64,000 nt of DNA, from positions 1 to 64,000 of the forward strand of contig VCJN01001290.1 of assembly GCA_006384855.1 (NCBI GenBank), given 5' to 3'. This stretch comes from Tetraselmis striata. Its lineage: Eukaryota; Chlorophyta; Chlorodendrophyceae; Chlorodendrales; Chlorodendraceae. The position numbers were made by a program, and so were the translations under genes. The notes under the pieces are model-generated. The model did not search any database and had not been told where the DNA came from. It worked only from the letters and a program-made list of their open reading frames with translations. This document shows, in pieces, positions 10,405 to 20,357 of this stretch. The first letter of the stretch is position 1; the number at the start of each line of letters is the position of its first letter.

Positions 10405-11149
10405 TCTATTCAACTACACGTGCGACAGTGTCGTTTCGTGGAGCAGTATATGTGCCCGGCCTCATTTATACCGCCCCCTACCTGCGCTGCATGGTCCACC
10501 CCTACGAATTACTTAGCACAAACCGCCATTACTTAATAGGAACCTAGCACAGCCAGGCTTATATGCCCGCTTTGCCGATCAACTTCTACGCACTTTCCGT
10601 CCCTCAACCGCCGGACATGGGGGTTAAGCCGCCAGCCTCGGCAGTTGCTTAGCCAGACTTGGCATCCCGTACCGTGTCCATGGCTTCGCAGCTCTGCCGC
10701 CGGCACACGCCGAGTCCGGCGCTTGCTGCCGCGGGGTTGCGCACGCATGCACGCACGGTACTACGCCGCCGACGCCGCCACGCTTACTTCCACCACCTTC
10801 GCCAGCCGCAGCTTCGCACGCCGTTCCGCCGACATACGAAACGCACGAATCCCCCCCCCCCCCGTCCCCGCGTCATGTATAATATATTTGAGGCGACTAT
10901 GCGGGGCGCAGCACACGCCGCGGCGTGGGTCGGCGGAGCGGCATGCGGCGGGAGCCCTAATGGCCGGGCAGTATCCACACCCACACAGGCACCGCCGCTC
11001 ACCTCCGACGCGGATGAACCGCCTCCCAAAGGAAACATGCCGGTTGGTGGTAAGCCCAGCAGACGTGGGGTGCCGGCGCCGGTACTGGTGCGACGGAGCT
11101 GTCGCGTCAGGAACCGCACCGCATGTGGAGCAACACATGGCGGTGCCGG

Positions 11150-11768
11150 CCCCACCTATGTCTAGGGCCACCTCCTCACAACACCCCGCCACGACGGCGT
11201 CGGCCACCGCCGACGGCGCCGTTGCGGGGGGGGGGACGCCCTGCCAGGCGACGATGATGCGCCTGCTGCGCCGCGTGAGGAGGCGGAGGAGGCCGTGGTC
11301 GAGGCGACTGATCGGGCTGAGGGGGTTGTTGAGGCGAGCGAGGCTGCGCTCGCGCCACCCGCCCCGCAGCCACCTGCGGGACATGCCGACTTGCTCGTCG
11401 CCATGTTGACCGGAGCACTACGAGCAGTGGCGGGAGGCGGCCACATGCACTATCATGTGCGTGTCCTGGCCGGACGCCCGTCATGCGTGGACTGCGGCCA
11501 ACGGACGGACTGGGAGTGTTGCTGCGACGGTACCCCGGCTTTGTGCGGCCCCAAGTACCCATGCATGGCGACCCATCAGCGGGCAGTCCCCTGCTCGACC
11601 ACGGCCACGGTGAGGGCGGAGTTCAGCCATGCCAGGGACGCGTTCCACGACGCGACTCGCGCCGCCGTGTGTGAGGCTTCCGAGAAAGCACGCGCGGCTG
11701 GTAGGGTGCGCAGGGTGAGGCGGCGGACGGCCCAGGAGATGAAGGAGAGCGAGACATGCCGTCAGTGA
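11150..11768 (+). pseudogene. piggyBac-like transposase, C-terminal part (candidate)
   Basis: The plus-strand frame ending at 11766-11768 encodes an acidic linker (GDDDAPAAPREEAEEAVVEA), then a cysteine-rich block: CVDCGQRTDWECCC, ALCGPKYPC and a following THQ. The order Cys-x2-Cys ... Cys/Cys ... Leu-Cys ... Cys ... His resembles the C-terminal cysteine-rich domain of piggyBac transposases. A basic tail (GRVRRVRRRTAQEMK) follows. I could not find the catalytic DDE part in a readable frame upstream (10.6-11.2 kb is compatible with coding but unconvincing), so this may be a fragment. A host zinc-finger protein is the alternative. Confidence 0.35.
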
Positions 11769-11858
11769 GGTCGGGCGCAATGTCATTGGGTGGGGCACAC
11801 GGACGTGTAACACTTGCACTTTGCGCGTATGGCTGGGTTACATCCAGGCAGTGTCACA

Positions 11859-13526
11859 CTATGCAACCGGAAAGGCTGCGTTGCTACTGCAAACGATGCT
11901 ACGCCTCACTCGGTAGCAACCGCTGCCCCGCCCATCCCACTCGCCTTGGCGCCGCGCTGCCCCGGCCGCCGCGCCTTGGCGCCGCGCTGCCCCGGCCGCC
12001 GCGCCTTGGCGCCGCGCTGCCCCGGCCGCCGCGCCTTGGCGCCGCGCTGGGTATCGAGTCCTCCCCTCCCTGGTGAGCGCGTCCACCTGCGCCTTGCGCT
12101 CGGGGCCGTCCTCCTCCGTCACCACATTCTGCAACCCCCACCGCGTGACGAACCACGCAGCTCCTTGCAGGCGCTTGTACATGTGCCCAAGCACCGCCAG
12201 TCGCGACACCGAACGCACCACCGCTGGGGACGCGAGCTCCTTCTCGGTCATGATCGCCTTCACCCGGGCCTCCTCGAACAACGGACCGGCGTTAAGAATG
12301 GAAAACGTTTCCATGTGGTGCAAGCAGTCCTCCATGACCCGGCCGGACTGCACCGTCACCTTGCCTGACCCTGCAGTCATGGAGGGGAATGCCGTCACGC
12401 CCACGCCCACGCCCACGCCGGGGGGGGGGGGGGGGGGGGGGGGGTTTACCTTTCGACTTCTTGGACACCGCAAACGAAGGGCGCAACCAGCGTCCAAAGT
12501 TGCTGGGTATCGGGACTAAAGCCTGGCGCCGGTCTTCCTGCTTCATAGCTCGGAATCCAATGTGGCCCTGCACGGTAACAAATTTCCTCCAGAAGTCCCT
12601 TTCCAAGCCAAAAAAAAACAGGTGGAACGGCGCGAGGGGGAAGACGTTGACCATGCTGACATAGCCCAGGACCACATGCACATCGCACACGCCATGGCAG
12701 CCAGTGTTCTGCTTGGCCTCCGCCAGCCGGTTTGTGTTGAACGCACGCCGGGCAAGGTGCGTGATTCACTGGACAAGTCATCGCCTTCATGGACGGTTAC
12801 CAAGCGAGCCTCCCCGTCCGCATCCACAGGGGGGTGCTCCTGGGCAGCCGCCATAGCCTCCTCAACCTGCCACGCCGACCGGGCGGGTGCGTGTGATTCC
12901 ATACAACCGCAGTTGAGTGGTGCCACCAGCACGCAGGCCGGGCCCACTCACCTCTGAACGCAGAAGGTCCACAATGTCACCGTCCTCGAAAACAGCGCGC
13001 CACTGGGTCGCCCCGCCGTAGTCCTCCAACACCCACTCGGTAACGACGCCGGTTATCACGCCGTAGTGCCATACTCCCCGGAACTTCTTGGCGATGACCT
13101 TCATGTAGAAGTCACCGGGATCGCCTTTCCGTATCACGCCCTCATCGGCAGCTTCCACGTCCGCCGGCGGCCACGCAGGCGCGTCGATGTCCATACCGTC
13201 TTCGCCAACGGGGTCCTCCCCCACACCCATCACATCGTCCTCCGAGACTGGCGCCGGCGGGCCGTTTCCGACGGCTGCAGCTACTCCTGCTGCCGCCCCT
13301 GCCGCTGCTGCTGCTGCTGCTGCCGCCCTGCTGCTGCTGCTTGTAATAAGGCGGCCTTGCGGTGCAACTTAGCCGCACGCTTCAACGAGTGGCTACAGTT
13401 CGGGTATTTCCGAAAGTGCCGCTCTCGCGCCGTCCTTTCACTACTGCCCGTCACGATACCGTGGCAGTGCTTGCATGTGTACACGCCATTCTTCGACACA
13501 CTCGATATCCATCCCTCTCCCGGCAT
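11859..13526 (-). CDS. C2HC zinc-finger plus Tudor-like domain protein (candidate, possibly transposon-derived)
   Basis: From an ATG at 13526 the minus strand encodes MPGEGWISSVSKNG, then a Cys-x2-Cys ... His-x5-Cys finger (YTCKHCHG ... HFRKYPNC) and a CAG-repeat tract. After a frame change inside that tract comes a Tudor/chromo-barrel-like stretch (KKFRGVWHYGVITG ... WRAVFEDGDIVDLL), ending at a donor after 12952. A later exon carries PLAPFHLFFFGLERDFW and stops at a GTAAAC donor after 12450. The intron 12371-12449 has a 25-base sense-strand C run and joins in phase to 12370-11859 (KVTVQSGRVMEDC ... FVTRWGLQNVV). The end encodes the ARRQGAAAGA minisatellite repeat. Joins between 12952 and about 12690 are unresolved. 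Zinc finger plus Tudor would fit a nuclear protein or a domesticated transposase. Confidence 0.45.
11940..12051. repeat. 30-bp GC-rich minisatellite (orientation 2)
   Basis: About 3.6 copies of GCGCCTTGGCGCCGCGCTGC plus CCCGGCCGCC. This is the reverse complement of the array at 4897-5012 with few changes. On the minus strand it encodes a ten-residue repeat (ARRQGAAAGA) at the end of the zinc-finger/Tudor-like ORF. Confidence 0.8.
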
Positions 13527-13739
13527 GCCTGCTGCCGCGCGCGCGCGGGGGGGGGGGGGGGGGGGGGTTGAGAGTTGGGGTGGATGTAGCCCACCACCGG
13601 CAGGGAGCACAAATGCGAGTGCGCGGCTGTCCGCGCTTGGTTCAGCGGTGAGCGGCGGTGACCGCCAGGCGACCCCGTACTTCATGCGCGTGCTGGCTGG
13701 GGCGTTACACAATCATCAGCAGTTAAGGCGGCTGCATTA

Positions 13740-14080
13740 AAACGCGCACCTACGAACACCACCTACCGCCTACCATCTACCGTACCACCTACATCCGCCC
13801 ACACCTCCGCCCGTCGTGCCGCACATCGCCGCACACCGCGGGGTCAGCGATGTGCAGCGATGTGCAGCGAGTACGTGCAGCCGCCTGTACTTAGCCCGGG
13901 TACTCCGCGTCGGCGCGCGACAGGCGAGCCCGCGTGGGCATATCAATTTGATGAAATTATCGAAACGAGAAATTCATATAGTACTTTACAGGTCGCGCGC
14001 GATAGTCGTCGCTATCGTCCCTCGTCCGTCCCGTATCGTCCCCGTATGTCGTCGTTCGTCACCAGTAGGGCACACTTGCG
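13740..14080. other. Non-coding stretch
   Basis: No supported feature. Confidence 0.35.
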
Positions 14081-14383
14081 TCACATCTGAATCTCACAGT
14101 GTAAGTCGTCCTCAGGGACAAGCAGACCAGTTTCCTCGCGGAGTTTCCGCACAGCCGTGCCGCGCACAGTAATGTCAGATGCTGTCGACTTTCCGACTGG
14201 TTTGAGAAGAGTCGATATAGCATTTGGCTCAGTCGTTAAGATCACTTGACGTTCGACCGAGTGACCTTTACCATGAGTGACCACTACGGCAGCACAAACC
14301 TTAGTAGTCGACAGGTCGACTGAACTTTCCTCGTTGAACAGTTGCTCTCGGCTTTTGCCAACAGAATTCATCGACTCAGACAT
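14081..14383 (-). CDS. Short Nudix-like protein
   Basis: A clean ATG (14383) to TGA (14081) frame of 100 residues without introns. After a 30-residue start, CAAVVVTHGKG fits the first Nudix strand and ILTTEP the second. The sequence PVGKSTASD then GTAVRKLREETGLLV aligns with a Nudix box. The final Arg-x-x-x-Glu-Glu-x-Gly (RKLREETG) is kept, but the acidic residue of the G-x5-E part is Asp, the first Glu after Arg is Lys, and there is one extra residue between the two halves. Nudix proteins usually continue another 50-70 residues past the box; this one stops about 12 residues after it. It is therefore probably a truncated or repurposed nucleoside-diphosphate hydrolase, and activity is doubtful. 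Composition is less GC-rich than host genes nearby. Confidence 0.5.
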   Translation of the reverse strand: MSESMNSVGKSREQLFNEESSVDLSTTKVCAAVVVTHGKGHSVERQVILTTEPNAISTLLKPVGKSTASDITVRGTAVRKLREETGLLVPEDDLHCEIQM

Positions 14384-14389
14384 GTCGAA

Positions 14390-15300
14390 CTATTCATTCG
14401 AGGTATCGCAGGTTGAGCAGTGGAAGCTAGAATAAGGAGCGCAACAGCAGCTCCGGAACCAGTGCGGCAGTCTCGTCCCTCACACACGCCGTAGGCAAGA
14501 CTGTCGTGAAAACACAGAGGCAATAGAGAAGAAAGAAACAATGGTTACAACGTTGTCACCACCCGCCGCTATTTATGCGTCTGGCTAGCTCGCAGCTAGC
14601 CACCACCAAGCGGCACGCGCACTGCTAAGCGCGTCACCGTGGAGAGTCGTGCCTTGAAGTGTCGAACACGAGGTCGTCGCTTAGAGACCTCCGCACAAGT
14701 AGTTGACACATCAGGTTATACACAAGTATACAACTGATGTTACAGAGGCAGGTGCATTATACATAAATGCCCGCTACGGGTACGCATATGCGTATTATCC
14801 CGTAACTACTACTGAACAGTGTACCGGTACCAGTAGGACTCATCTCATGATTCATCATCCACCAGTACTCGTATTGTGGCGCGTGACACACGCGCGCACA
14901 CATACGACACAGCAGGTACTCGTACATGAATGCTGCTACGATCATACAGTACCCGTACAGAGCATGCCATTTTTGTCACACTACATACATACTGCTCATC
15001 CGCCCATACATGTAAACTGCGCACATGCTACGCGTGATCACGCCCACGTGATCATGCCCTCGTCAGCCATTACGCCCCGATGACTCCTTGGTGACTCCAA
15101 GCCTAGATTGCATACCCAAGCCTAATGCGACATGTCTGCGCATGCGACCGACTGCTAAGCCAATAGTTGTATAAAGCCGTGTACACCCCGGTACACTGTA
15201 ACAATTTTCCTTTGCTGCAAACCTTTTCCTTGCCTATGCTAAAGTCTCTCGCCTAAAGCTTACACCCTCGGACATCACCTGCTCGGAAAGAATCCACAGG
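14390..15300. other. Non-coding, TAC/GTAC-rich, possible promoter of following element
   Basis: Rich in short dyads such as GTACCGGTAC. Near 15170 a TATAAAG motif is followed by a pyrimidine-rich start (TTTTCCTTTGCTGC), which could be the promoter of the retroelement remnant downstream. No ORF is supported. Confidence 0.3.
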
Positions 15301-15319
15301 TTGGAATAATTCATGTGGG

Positions 15320-16140
15320 GAATACACTCAAGCCGAATTAGACGCAAAGGCCAGCCGTCCTTCACATGCGAGAAATGCGGACAACACCTCAGCAACGGCC
15401 ACATATGGCATGCGATTGCCCCACAATGGCCGGCCTACAGACATACCGACACAATAGCACGCTGAAACTCCTCCTCAACGAGCTGGAAGTCTTGAACGGC
15501 CGTCGCTGGCACGTACTGTCCATGGACGCGGGCAACAAACATGTGGCTGACTTCTTATTCCCCAACAGAGATACCCTCATCTCCGACCTAACGGACAGCA
15601 TCACACACACACAGTCCCGTGCATCTACATCCCGGATCGCCTAGCGGACACCCAAGAAGGGGCAACCGAAGGACTCAGCGCCGCCCAACGATGCGTACTG
15701 CGTCCGGCTGGATTCGACTACTAGGACCCGGCCATCGAAACCATATCTCCCCGCACCGATCCTAGAGCAGTCCAAAATACAGGTAATCGAATTTAAATAC
15801 TGTACAGATCTCAATCATGCCACAGTGCACGCTCTCATCCGCGAAAAATACCAATACATGGTGAGCGCCCTACCTACGTCAGCAAGGCTGGCAGTGTCCG
15901 ATTGAAATCATCCCCATCATCCTCAGCCGCAGCGGCACCATGCACAAACTCACACTAGAAGCCATCCATAGCCTCACGGTCCTCCGCCCCAAGAAGCAAC
16001 CCCCGGACAAAGCCCCTCCGCCGCCTCCCAGCGCCGCCGCAATCCGCCTCTACTGCTGTAGGAAACTCCAACGACATTCAGTCGGATGGCTACATACTCT
16101 CCTCCGCATATCCTGACGGTCCCTCAAACCTGCCATGTCC
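15320..16140 (+). pseudogene. Non-LTR retroelement 3' end: zinc knuckle and endonuclease-like domain remnant
   Basis: Fragments in shifting plus frames read in order as TCEKCGQHLSNGHIWHA (Cys-x2-Cys ... His knuckle), YRHTDTIA, LLLNELEVLNGRRWHVLS, CIYIPDRLA, then VIEFKYCTDLNHATVHAL and KYQYMVSAL, and finally IEIIPIILSRSGTMHK. The order (zinc knuckle, Arg-His, Pro-Asp, Glu-x-Lys, closing beta-strand with Gly-Thr) is typical of the C-terminal region of reverse transcriptases from restriction-like-endonuclease type LINEs. Frameshifts and a TAG (15722) show it is inactive. No reverse transcriptase core is seen upstream, so it is 5'-truncated. It differs in sequence from the 39.8-kb element. Confidence 0.6.
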
Positions 16141-16149
16141 AACTCCAGT

Positions 16150-16620
16150 ACCTCCCACAAACTCCGCACGCACACCCACCGTTAACATACACGCTTCCGA
16201 AGACCACCGTACACGACAACCCCGCCACAGCAGGGGGAGACAATACCACGCGGCATGGAAGGAGGAGGGGTGCGGGCGAAAAGGAGGAAGGGCGGAAGCT
16301 ACATCCGTAACCCCTAGGGTTCCCTCAGCGGTTGGATAAAGCATGTCCTAAAAGCAACTCGGCTTGGGCAGTGGAGAGCAGCAAGTCAGCAAGTTGTAAA
16401 TCGATTTCAGTTTCAATTTACGCGAGTCGTCATCCTCCCCTTACCCTCGCTGGGGTCAATTCCTCTGGCGATAATCTGTCCATTCAACATTCACATCACG
16501 AGTCAACACCGACTCCCCTTTCTGGCGCGGCCTCCCCGACCTGCCGCGCTAACCCTCTTTGCCCGCCGTCAGCGCAGCGGCCTCTCACGGGCAGCTAGAC
16601 GAGCCCGGTACTCCCGCGAC
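16150..16620. other. Non-coding stretch between two element remnants
   Basis: No recognisable feature. Confidence 0.3.
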
Positions 16621-16629
16621 GCTCGCTAC

Positions 16630-17815
16630 GTGGCCAGCTGCTACAATACCCTTCCGTCATGGCATCAACTTCGTGCCGCCCCTGATTCTGTCGACACCAC
16701 CCGGCGAGCGCCACCCTCAGATATCGACCCGGCCGCAGCGTACGGCGCGTTCCGGCATGTCTGCCGCACCACGAAGACACCTACCTACTTCATCGCCGAC
16801 GTCGAAGCAAAGGCTCCCTGGAGCGAGCTCATGCGAGGTAGCATCGAGACCCGCTGCGGCACATACGACTAGGGCGGCAAGGTGCTCGATCTGCTGACTA
16901 CCTCGCTCACGGCCAACACCTACTCCAAATACGAAGGCAAGATTCGTCTCTTCGCCGAGTTTTGCATCGACGAGGAAGGCATCTCCCCCTTGATTGCACC
17001 GAGTTTACTTGCTGCACCCGCTACCTCGCCTCGATTGCGGAGCGCGGCACCATCGGTGCCGGCTCTCTGCAACTCTACCTCTCGGCCATCAACACCTTCC
17101 TTCGTCACACCGGTCGGGATGACGCCCCGGGCGGCTACCGGCCAAGCCATCGGCGACATGAAGCAGGCACTTCAAATCCGTCGGCTCAAGACTAGCGAGG
17201 AGCTGTGGCGCGCCCCCCTTCCCTGTGGCGTCATCACCGACATCCGTGACAACCTTGCTACCCTTCCCATGACCACCCTTCTGCCACGGCACCATCCTGC
17301 GCGAGGGCGCCGCGGTATGCTCAACATTTATGTATTACTCCCGTGGCGAGTCCAACGTCTCCTGCCGACCTCGCTACATGGTCATGAACACCCACAACAT
17401 CACCCTCGTCAACCGCGAGAAGGGGCGGGGACATCGCAAGCGTCGAGACAGGTTCAAACCCCTACTCCAAATCCCTGCCACCGCCGTGCCCGTGTGGACA
17501 ACCCTTCTCCGGCGCTTCATCGCTTACCGCGACGCAGCGTTCCGGGCAGCCCCGTCCGCCAAGCAACCGGACCGATCATGGGTGCTCCCTTGCGATAGGG
17601 CTACCCCGCCCCTCACATGGAACGCCTCCACCCTCGCTCGGCAAATGGCTCACGCGGGCCGTCGACCGCATCGACCGAGCCCCCCCCCCCCCCCCCCCCC
17701 CCCGCCGGACCTCGCACTCCGCATTCCGACAACGCTTCCTACCCGCGCCGCCTTCTCGGCAGGGCCCCCGCTCCATCGGACGCCGCCCCGCCCCCTCCGC
17801 AGTCCCGAAGACTGA
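16630..17815 (+). pseudogene. Decayed tyrosine recombinase, DIRS/Ngaro-like
   Basis: Segments in different plus frames align in order with the intact recombinase at 18.7-20.3 kb: LDLLTTSLTANTYSKYEGKI and FAEFCIDEEGISPL (16885-16995), RYLASIAERGTIGAGSLQLY and LSAINTFLRH (about 17020-17110), and YSRGESNVSCR ... NITLVNREKGRGH (17333-17430). A TAG at 16870 and at least two frameshifts break it. A poly-C run (17680-17703) interrupts the part where the His-x-x-Arg box should be, and I cannot find that box. It is clearly a different, older family from the 18-kb element. Confidence 0.65.
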
Positions 17816-17819
17816 GGTG

Positions 17820-18311
17820 GCTTATATTCCCTGCCTACCTCCCTTTGAAATGTTTAGAGATGTGTTCTTGGGGTTTCTTTTAATTTCCCTCCATGCACCT
17901 AGGATATGCGGGGGTCGACACCAGTAATGGTGCTTTAGCACCGGTGCTTTGGCACTCAGCGCTGAGAAGCCGATGTGCGGCACTTGGCGTGCTGCCGGCG
18001 ATAACAGTTCACTCGCCGGCGGCACGTGAACAGAAGTTCAGTGCAAATGTCAGTTCATGCGGATGAGGTCGACCAGGGTAAAACCCTAAACTGCCGGTAT
18101 GACTGGATGGTGGTACAGGGTACGAGTACAGTACAGTGTCCGTGTTTTTTTTCCCGCCCCCGGGACAGGTTTGGCACCAGTGAAACCCTTGCAGCCGCCC
18201 TGTTATACCCGGCTTCCACCGTGCAATTGCTGTAGCGGACGTTTTCTATTGTCTTTTCGGTTTGTTTCCTGAGCGCCTTTTGAAGCTAGCTCATCATGTA
18301 AATAATTTATA
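17820..18311. other. Non-coding, contains a dispersed repeat segment
   Basis: The segment around 18148-18200 (CGCCCCCGGGACAGG ... CCCTTGCAGC) recurs at 35499-35546 with a few changes. Nothing else recognised. Confidence 0.4.
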
Positions 18312-18338
18312 ATTTCAAAGTTGAGTCTGGTTTTGCCA
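18312..18338 (-). repeat. Split direct repeat B2 (27 bp)
   Basis: Identical to B1 at 18616-18642 (TTTCAAAGTTGAGTCTGG core). It marks the probable outer end of the recombinase element. Confidence 0.75.
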
Positions 18339-18430
18339 AAAAGGTCGCGCAGGCTGTTTTACACGGTCAAGAGCCGAAATTGGCAGGATGGTTTAGCGAA
18401 AGCGTGGAGGGAAAACGGAGTCAGGGGGGG

Positions 18431-18617
18431 CGCTGCGTGGAACGCAGCGAAAACTGGAAGATGGCAGGCTCAGCTGTTCTGGCTGCTTTTATGTCTACTC
18501 GTGTTGCACCCAACAAGGGCGCAACAACAGTTACTAGTTCCCGTACCACTGAGCAGCACTTGTAGCTAAAAAGCGGTTAGGTCAAGGATGGAAACCCCAT
18601 AAACTAGTTTAGATCAT
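18431..18617 (-). repeat. Split direct repeat A2 (187 bp)
   Basis: Matches 21344-21530 over 187 bp with a single difference (T versus C in CTCGTGxTGCACC). It starts CGCTGCGTGGAACGCAGCG, itself a palindrome. Confidence 0.9.
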
Positions 18618-18642
18618 TTCAAAGTTGAGTCTGGTTTTGCCA
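18616..18642 (-). repeat. Split direct repeat B1 (27 bp)
   Basis: Abuts A2 and is identical to B2. Confidence 0.75.
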
Positions 18643-18695
18643 GTCTTGAGCGAACGTAGAGAGCGGTGGATTGACGGAGAAGGGGTAGCGCCAAG

Positions 18696-20321
18696 TCATG
18701 AAGGAGGCACTGGGAAGGCCACCGCTGCGGAGTCCTGTTGGACTTGGAAGTGGCGGAGGGGGGCGATGTGTCCAAAGAAGAACCACGCGCCAGGAGAAGG
18801 AAGAACGTTGGGGTCGATGTAGTCCAGAACGACATCAGAGTTAGTGGCCCAACCGCCTTGGTAGCGAATGTGGGACAGTGGCGCTCCGATGGCGTTTGCT
18901 GCAGAGGCTGCGCCCTTGCGTAGACTGTGTGAAATCCAGGAAGTGCCAGCAGGGGGGGCAGCGTTGACTAGGTTGACTGTTGTAGACAACCAGTCTGACA
19001 TCGTAGCCGCAGTCCAAGGTTTTGACTGCTCAGCCACATTGACACCCCAGAAGTTGGAAACAGCCAGGCCAACAGTAACCAGGGGGGCAGACTGGACGTT
19101 GTCGATGAAGTAGCGCAAGAGACGTGCCACTCGAGGGTGTTCAGACACTGGAAGGAGAAGTACGCGCAGGTCGCCGGGTCCCCGCCGGCCAGCGCGACCC
19201 TTCTCGCGGTAGATCTGCAAGGTGAGGTTGTAGGTGTCGACATGCACATGTTGCACTCGACAGGAGACGCCAGTAAGGCCCCTGGCAAAGAACAGGAAGT
19301 TGACAACCGAGGCCAAGAGGGCTCGGTAGTCGAGGTGGGACTCTGGGTAAGGAGCAGACACAATTAGCTCGGCCTTTGAGACGAAGCGGTAAGCTACATC
19401 TGCAGGCAGAGGGACACGCAAAGGGGCAGCGTCCAGTCGGCGCTGACGCAACATTAACCCACGTCTTGCTGAAGTGAGGTGTAGGCTGTCCTTGGCGATC
19501 GGGACGAGGTTGTGCAGCTCGAAGAAGGTGTTGATGGCAGACAGGTAGGGCTGCAGCGATTTAGCTGCGATGTGCCCTCGCTCCCCGATCCAGGCAACGT
19601 ACCGAACAACAGTAGCAGTAGTCGCTTCTAGCGGGCTGATGTTCTCGGAGTCGTGGCAGAACTCAGCGAACTGAGACAACATGCCGGCGTAGCTCTTGAG
19701 GGTCTGAGCGCTGAGGGAGCTGGGGAGCAGGTCGAGCGTCCGCTGGCCTAGCTCGTCTGAGCCGAACGCGTCCTGCAGTCGAGATCGCAGTGACGCAGCC
19801 CACAGAGCGATAGCTGCGGGCTCGTCAATTACGTAAGTGCGTCGTTTTACTGACAGAGTTCCACCGGCACGGCTACTGTTCGCAAAGTACTCGGCAGCAA
19901 CGGTTAGGTTCCCGGCGGTTGGCCGGTAGTTGCTGGACGGGTTTGCAGTAGCTCCAATACGGGTTTGCGGGGCTAGGTTCAGGTAAGAGGGCCGCCCCGC
20001 GCGCCCTTCGCGCTCATAGCGCCTGTCACGTGCGTAACGTACACGCGCGAAACTTGGTAGTTGCGAACCGGTTGTAACACGTAGTGTAACAACCGACGAA
20101 CGCAGAGATGGGGTTGTACGAAAGGCGGATGGTTGAGCCGCCATGTGCAGGCGTGCGGATGGTTGAGCCGCACTCGGCTGTAGCTGTAAGAAGCGCCGCA
20201 CCGAGGAAGGTCTAAATGAAGTCTGTAAGGTGGGGGGGTCAGGTCCTGACACAGGGCGCTCATCCCGCCGTTGAGCTGCAAGGGTGCGTCTTGCGGCGGT
20301 CACCGAAAGGTGGCCTCGCAA
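18696..20321 (-). CDS. Tyrosine recombinase (phage-integrase fold) of the element
   Basis: A 541-codon open frame; its first codon as given is TTG, because the frame is open back to a TGA at 20358-20360. The N-terminal core-binding half shows LDLLPSSLSAQTLKSY ... FAEFCHDSENISPLE and SLQPYLSAINTF. The catalytic half shows the box I area ARGLTGVSCRVQHVHV, a beta-hairpin lysine (YREKGRAG), the box II HSLRKGAAS (His-x-x-Arg), GGWA and the tyrosine box VVLDYID. All expected catalytic positions seem present. It would cut and rejoin circular element DNA during integration. It is in the same frame as the Gag-like ORF upstream, separated by one stop. It ends in TGA at 18696. Confidence 0.85.
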   Translation of the reverse strand: MRGHLSVTAARRTLAAQRRDERPVSGPDPPTLQTSFRPSSVRRFLQLQPSAAQPSARLHMAAQPSAFRTTPSLRSSVVTLRVTTGSQLPSFARVRYARDRRYEREGRAGRPSYLNLAPQTRIGATANPSSNYRPTAGNLTVAAEYFANSSRAGGTLSVKRRTYVIDEPAAIALWAASLRSRLQDAFGSDELGQRTLDLLPSSLSAQTLKSYAGMLSQFAEFCHDSENISPLEATTATVVRYVAWIGERGHIAAKSLQPYLSAINTFFELHNLVPIAKDSLHLTSARRGLMLRQRRLDAAPLRVPLPADVAYRFVSKAELIVSAPYPESHLDYRALLASVVNFLFFARGLTGVSCRVQHVHVDTYNLTLQIYREKGRAGRRGPGDLRVLLLPVSEHPRVARLLRYFIDNVQSAPLVTVGLAVSNFWGVNVAEQSKPWTAATMSDWLSTTVNLVNAAPPAGTSWISHSLRKGAASAANAIGAPLSHIRYQGGWATNSDVVLDYIDPNVLPSPGAWFFFGHIAPLRHFQVQQDSAAVAFPVPPS

Positions 20322-20357
20322 GGCTCCTGCAGCTCCGACGAGCGGCGCCCCACACCG

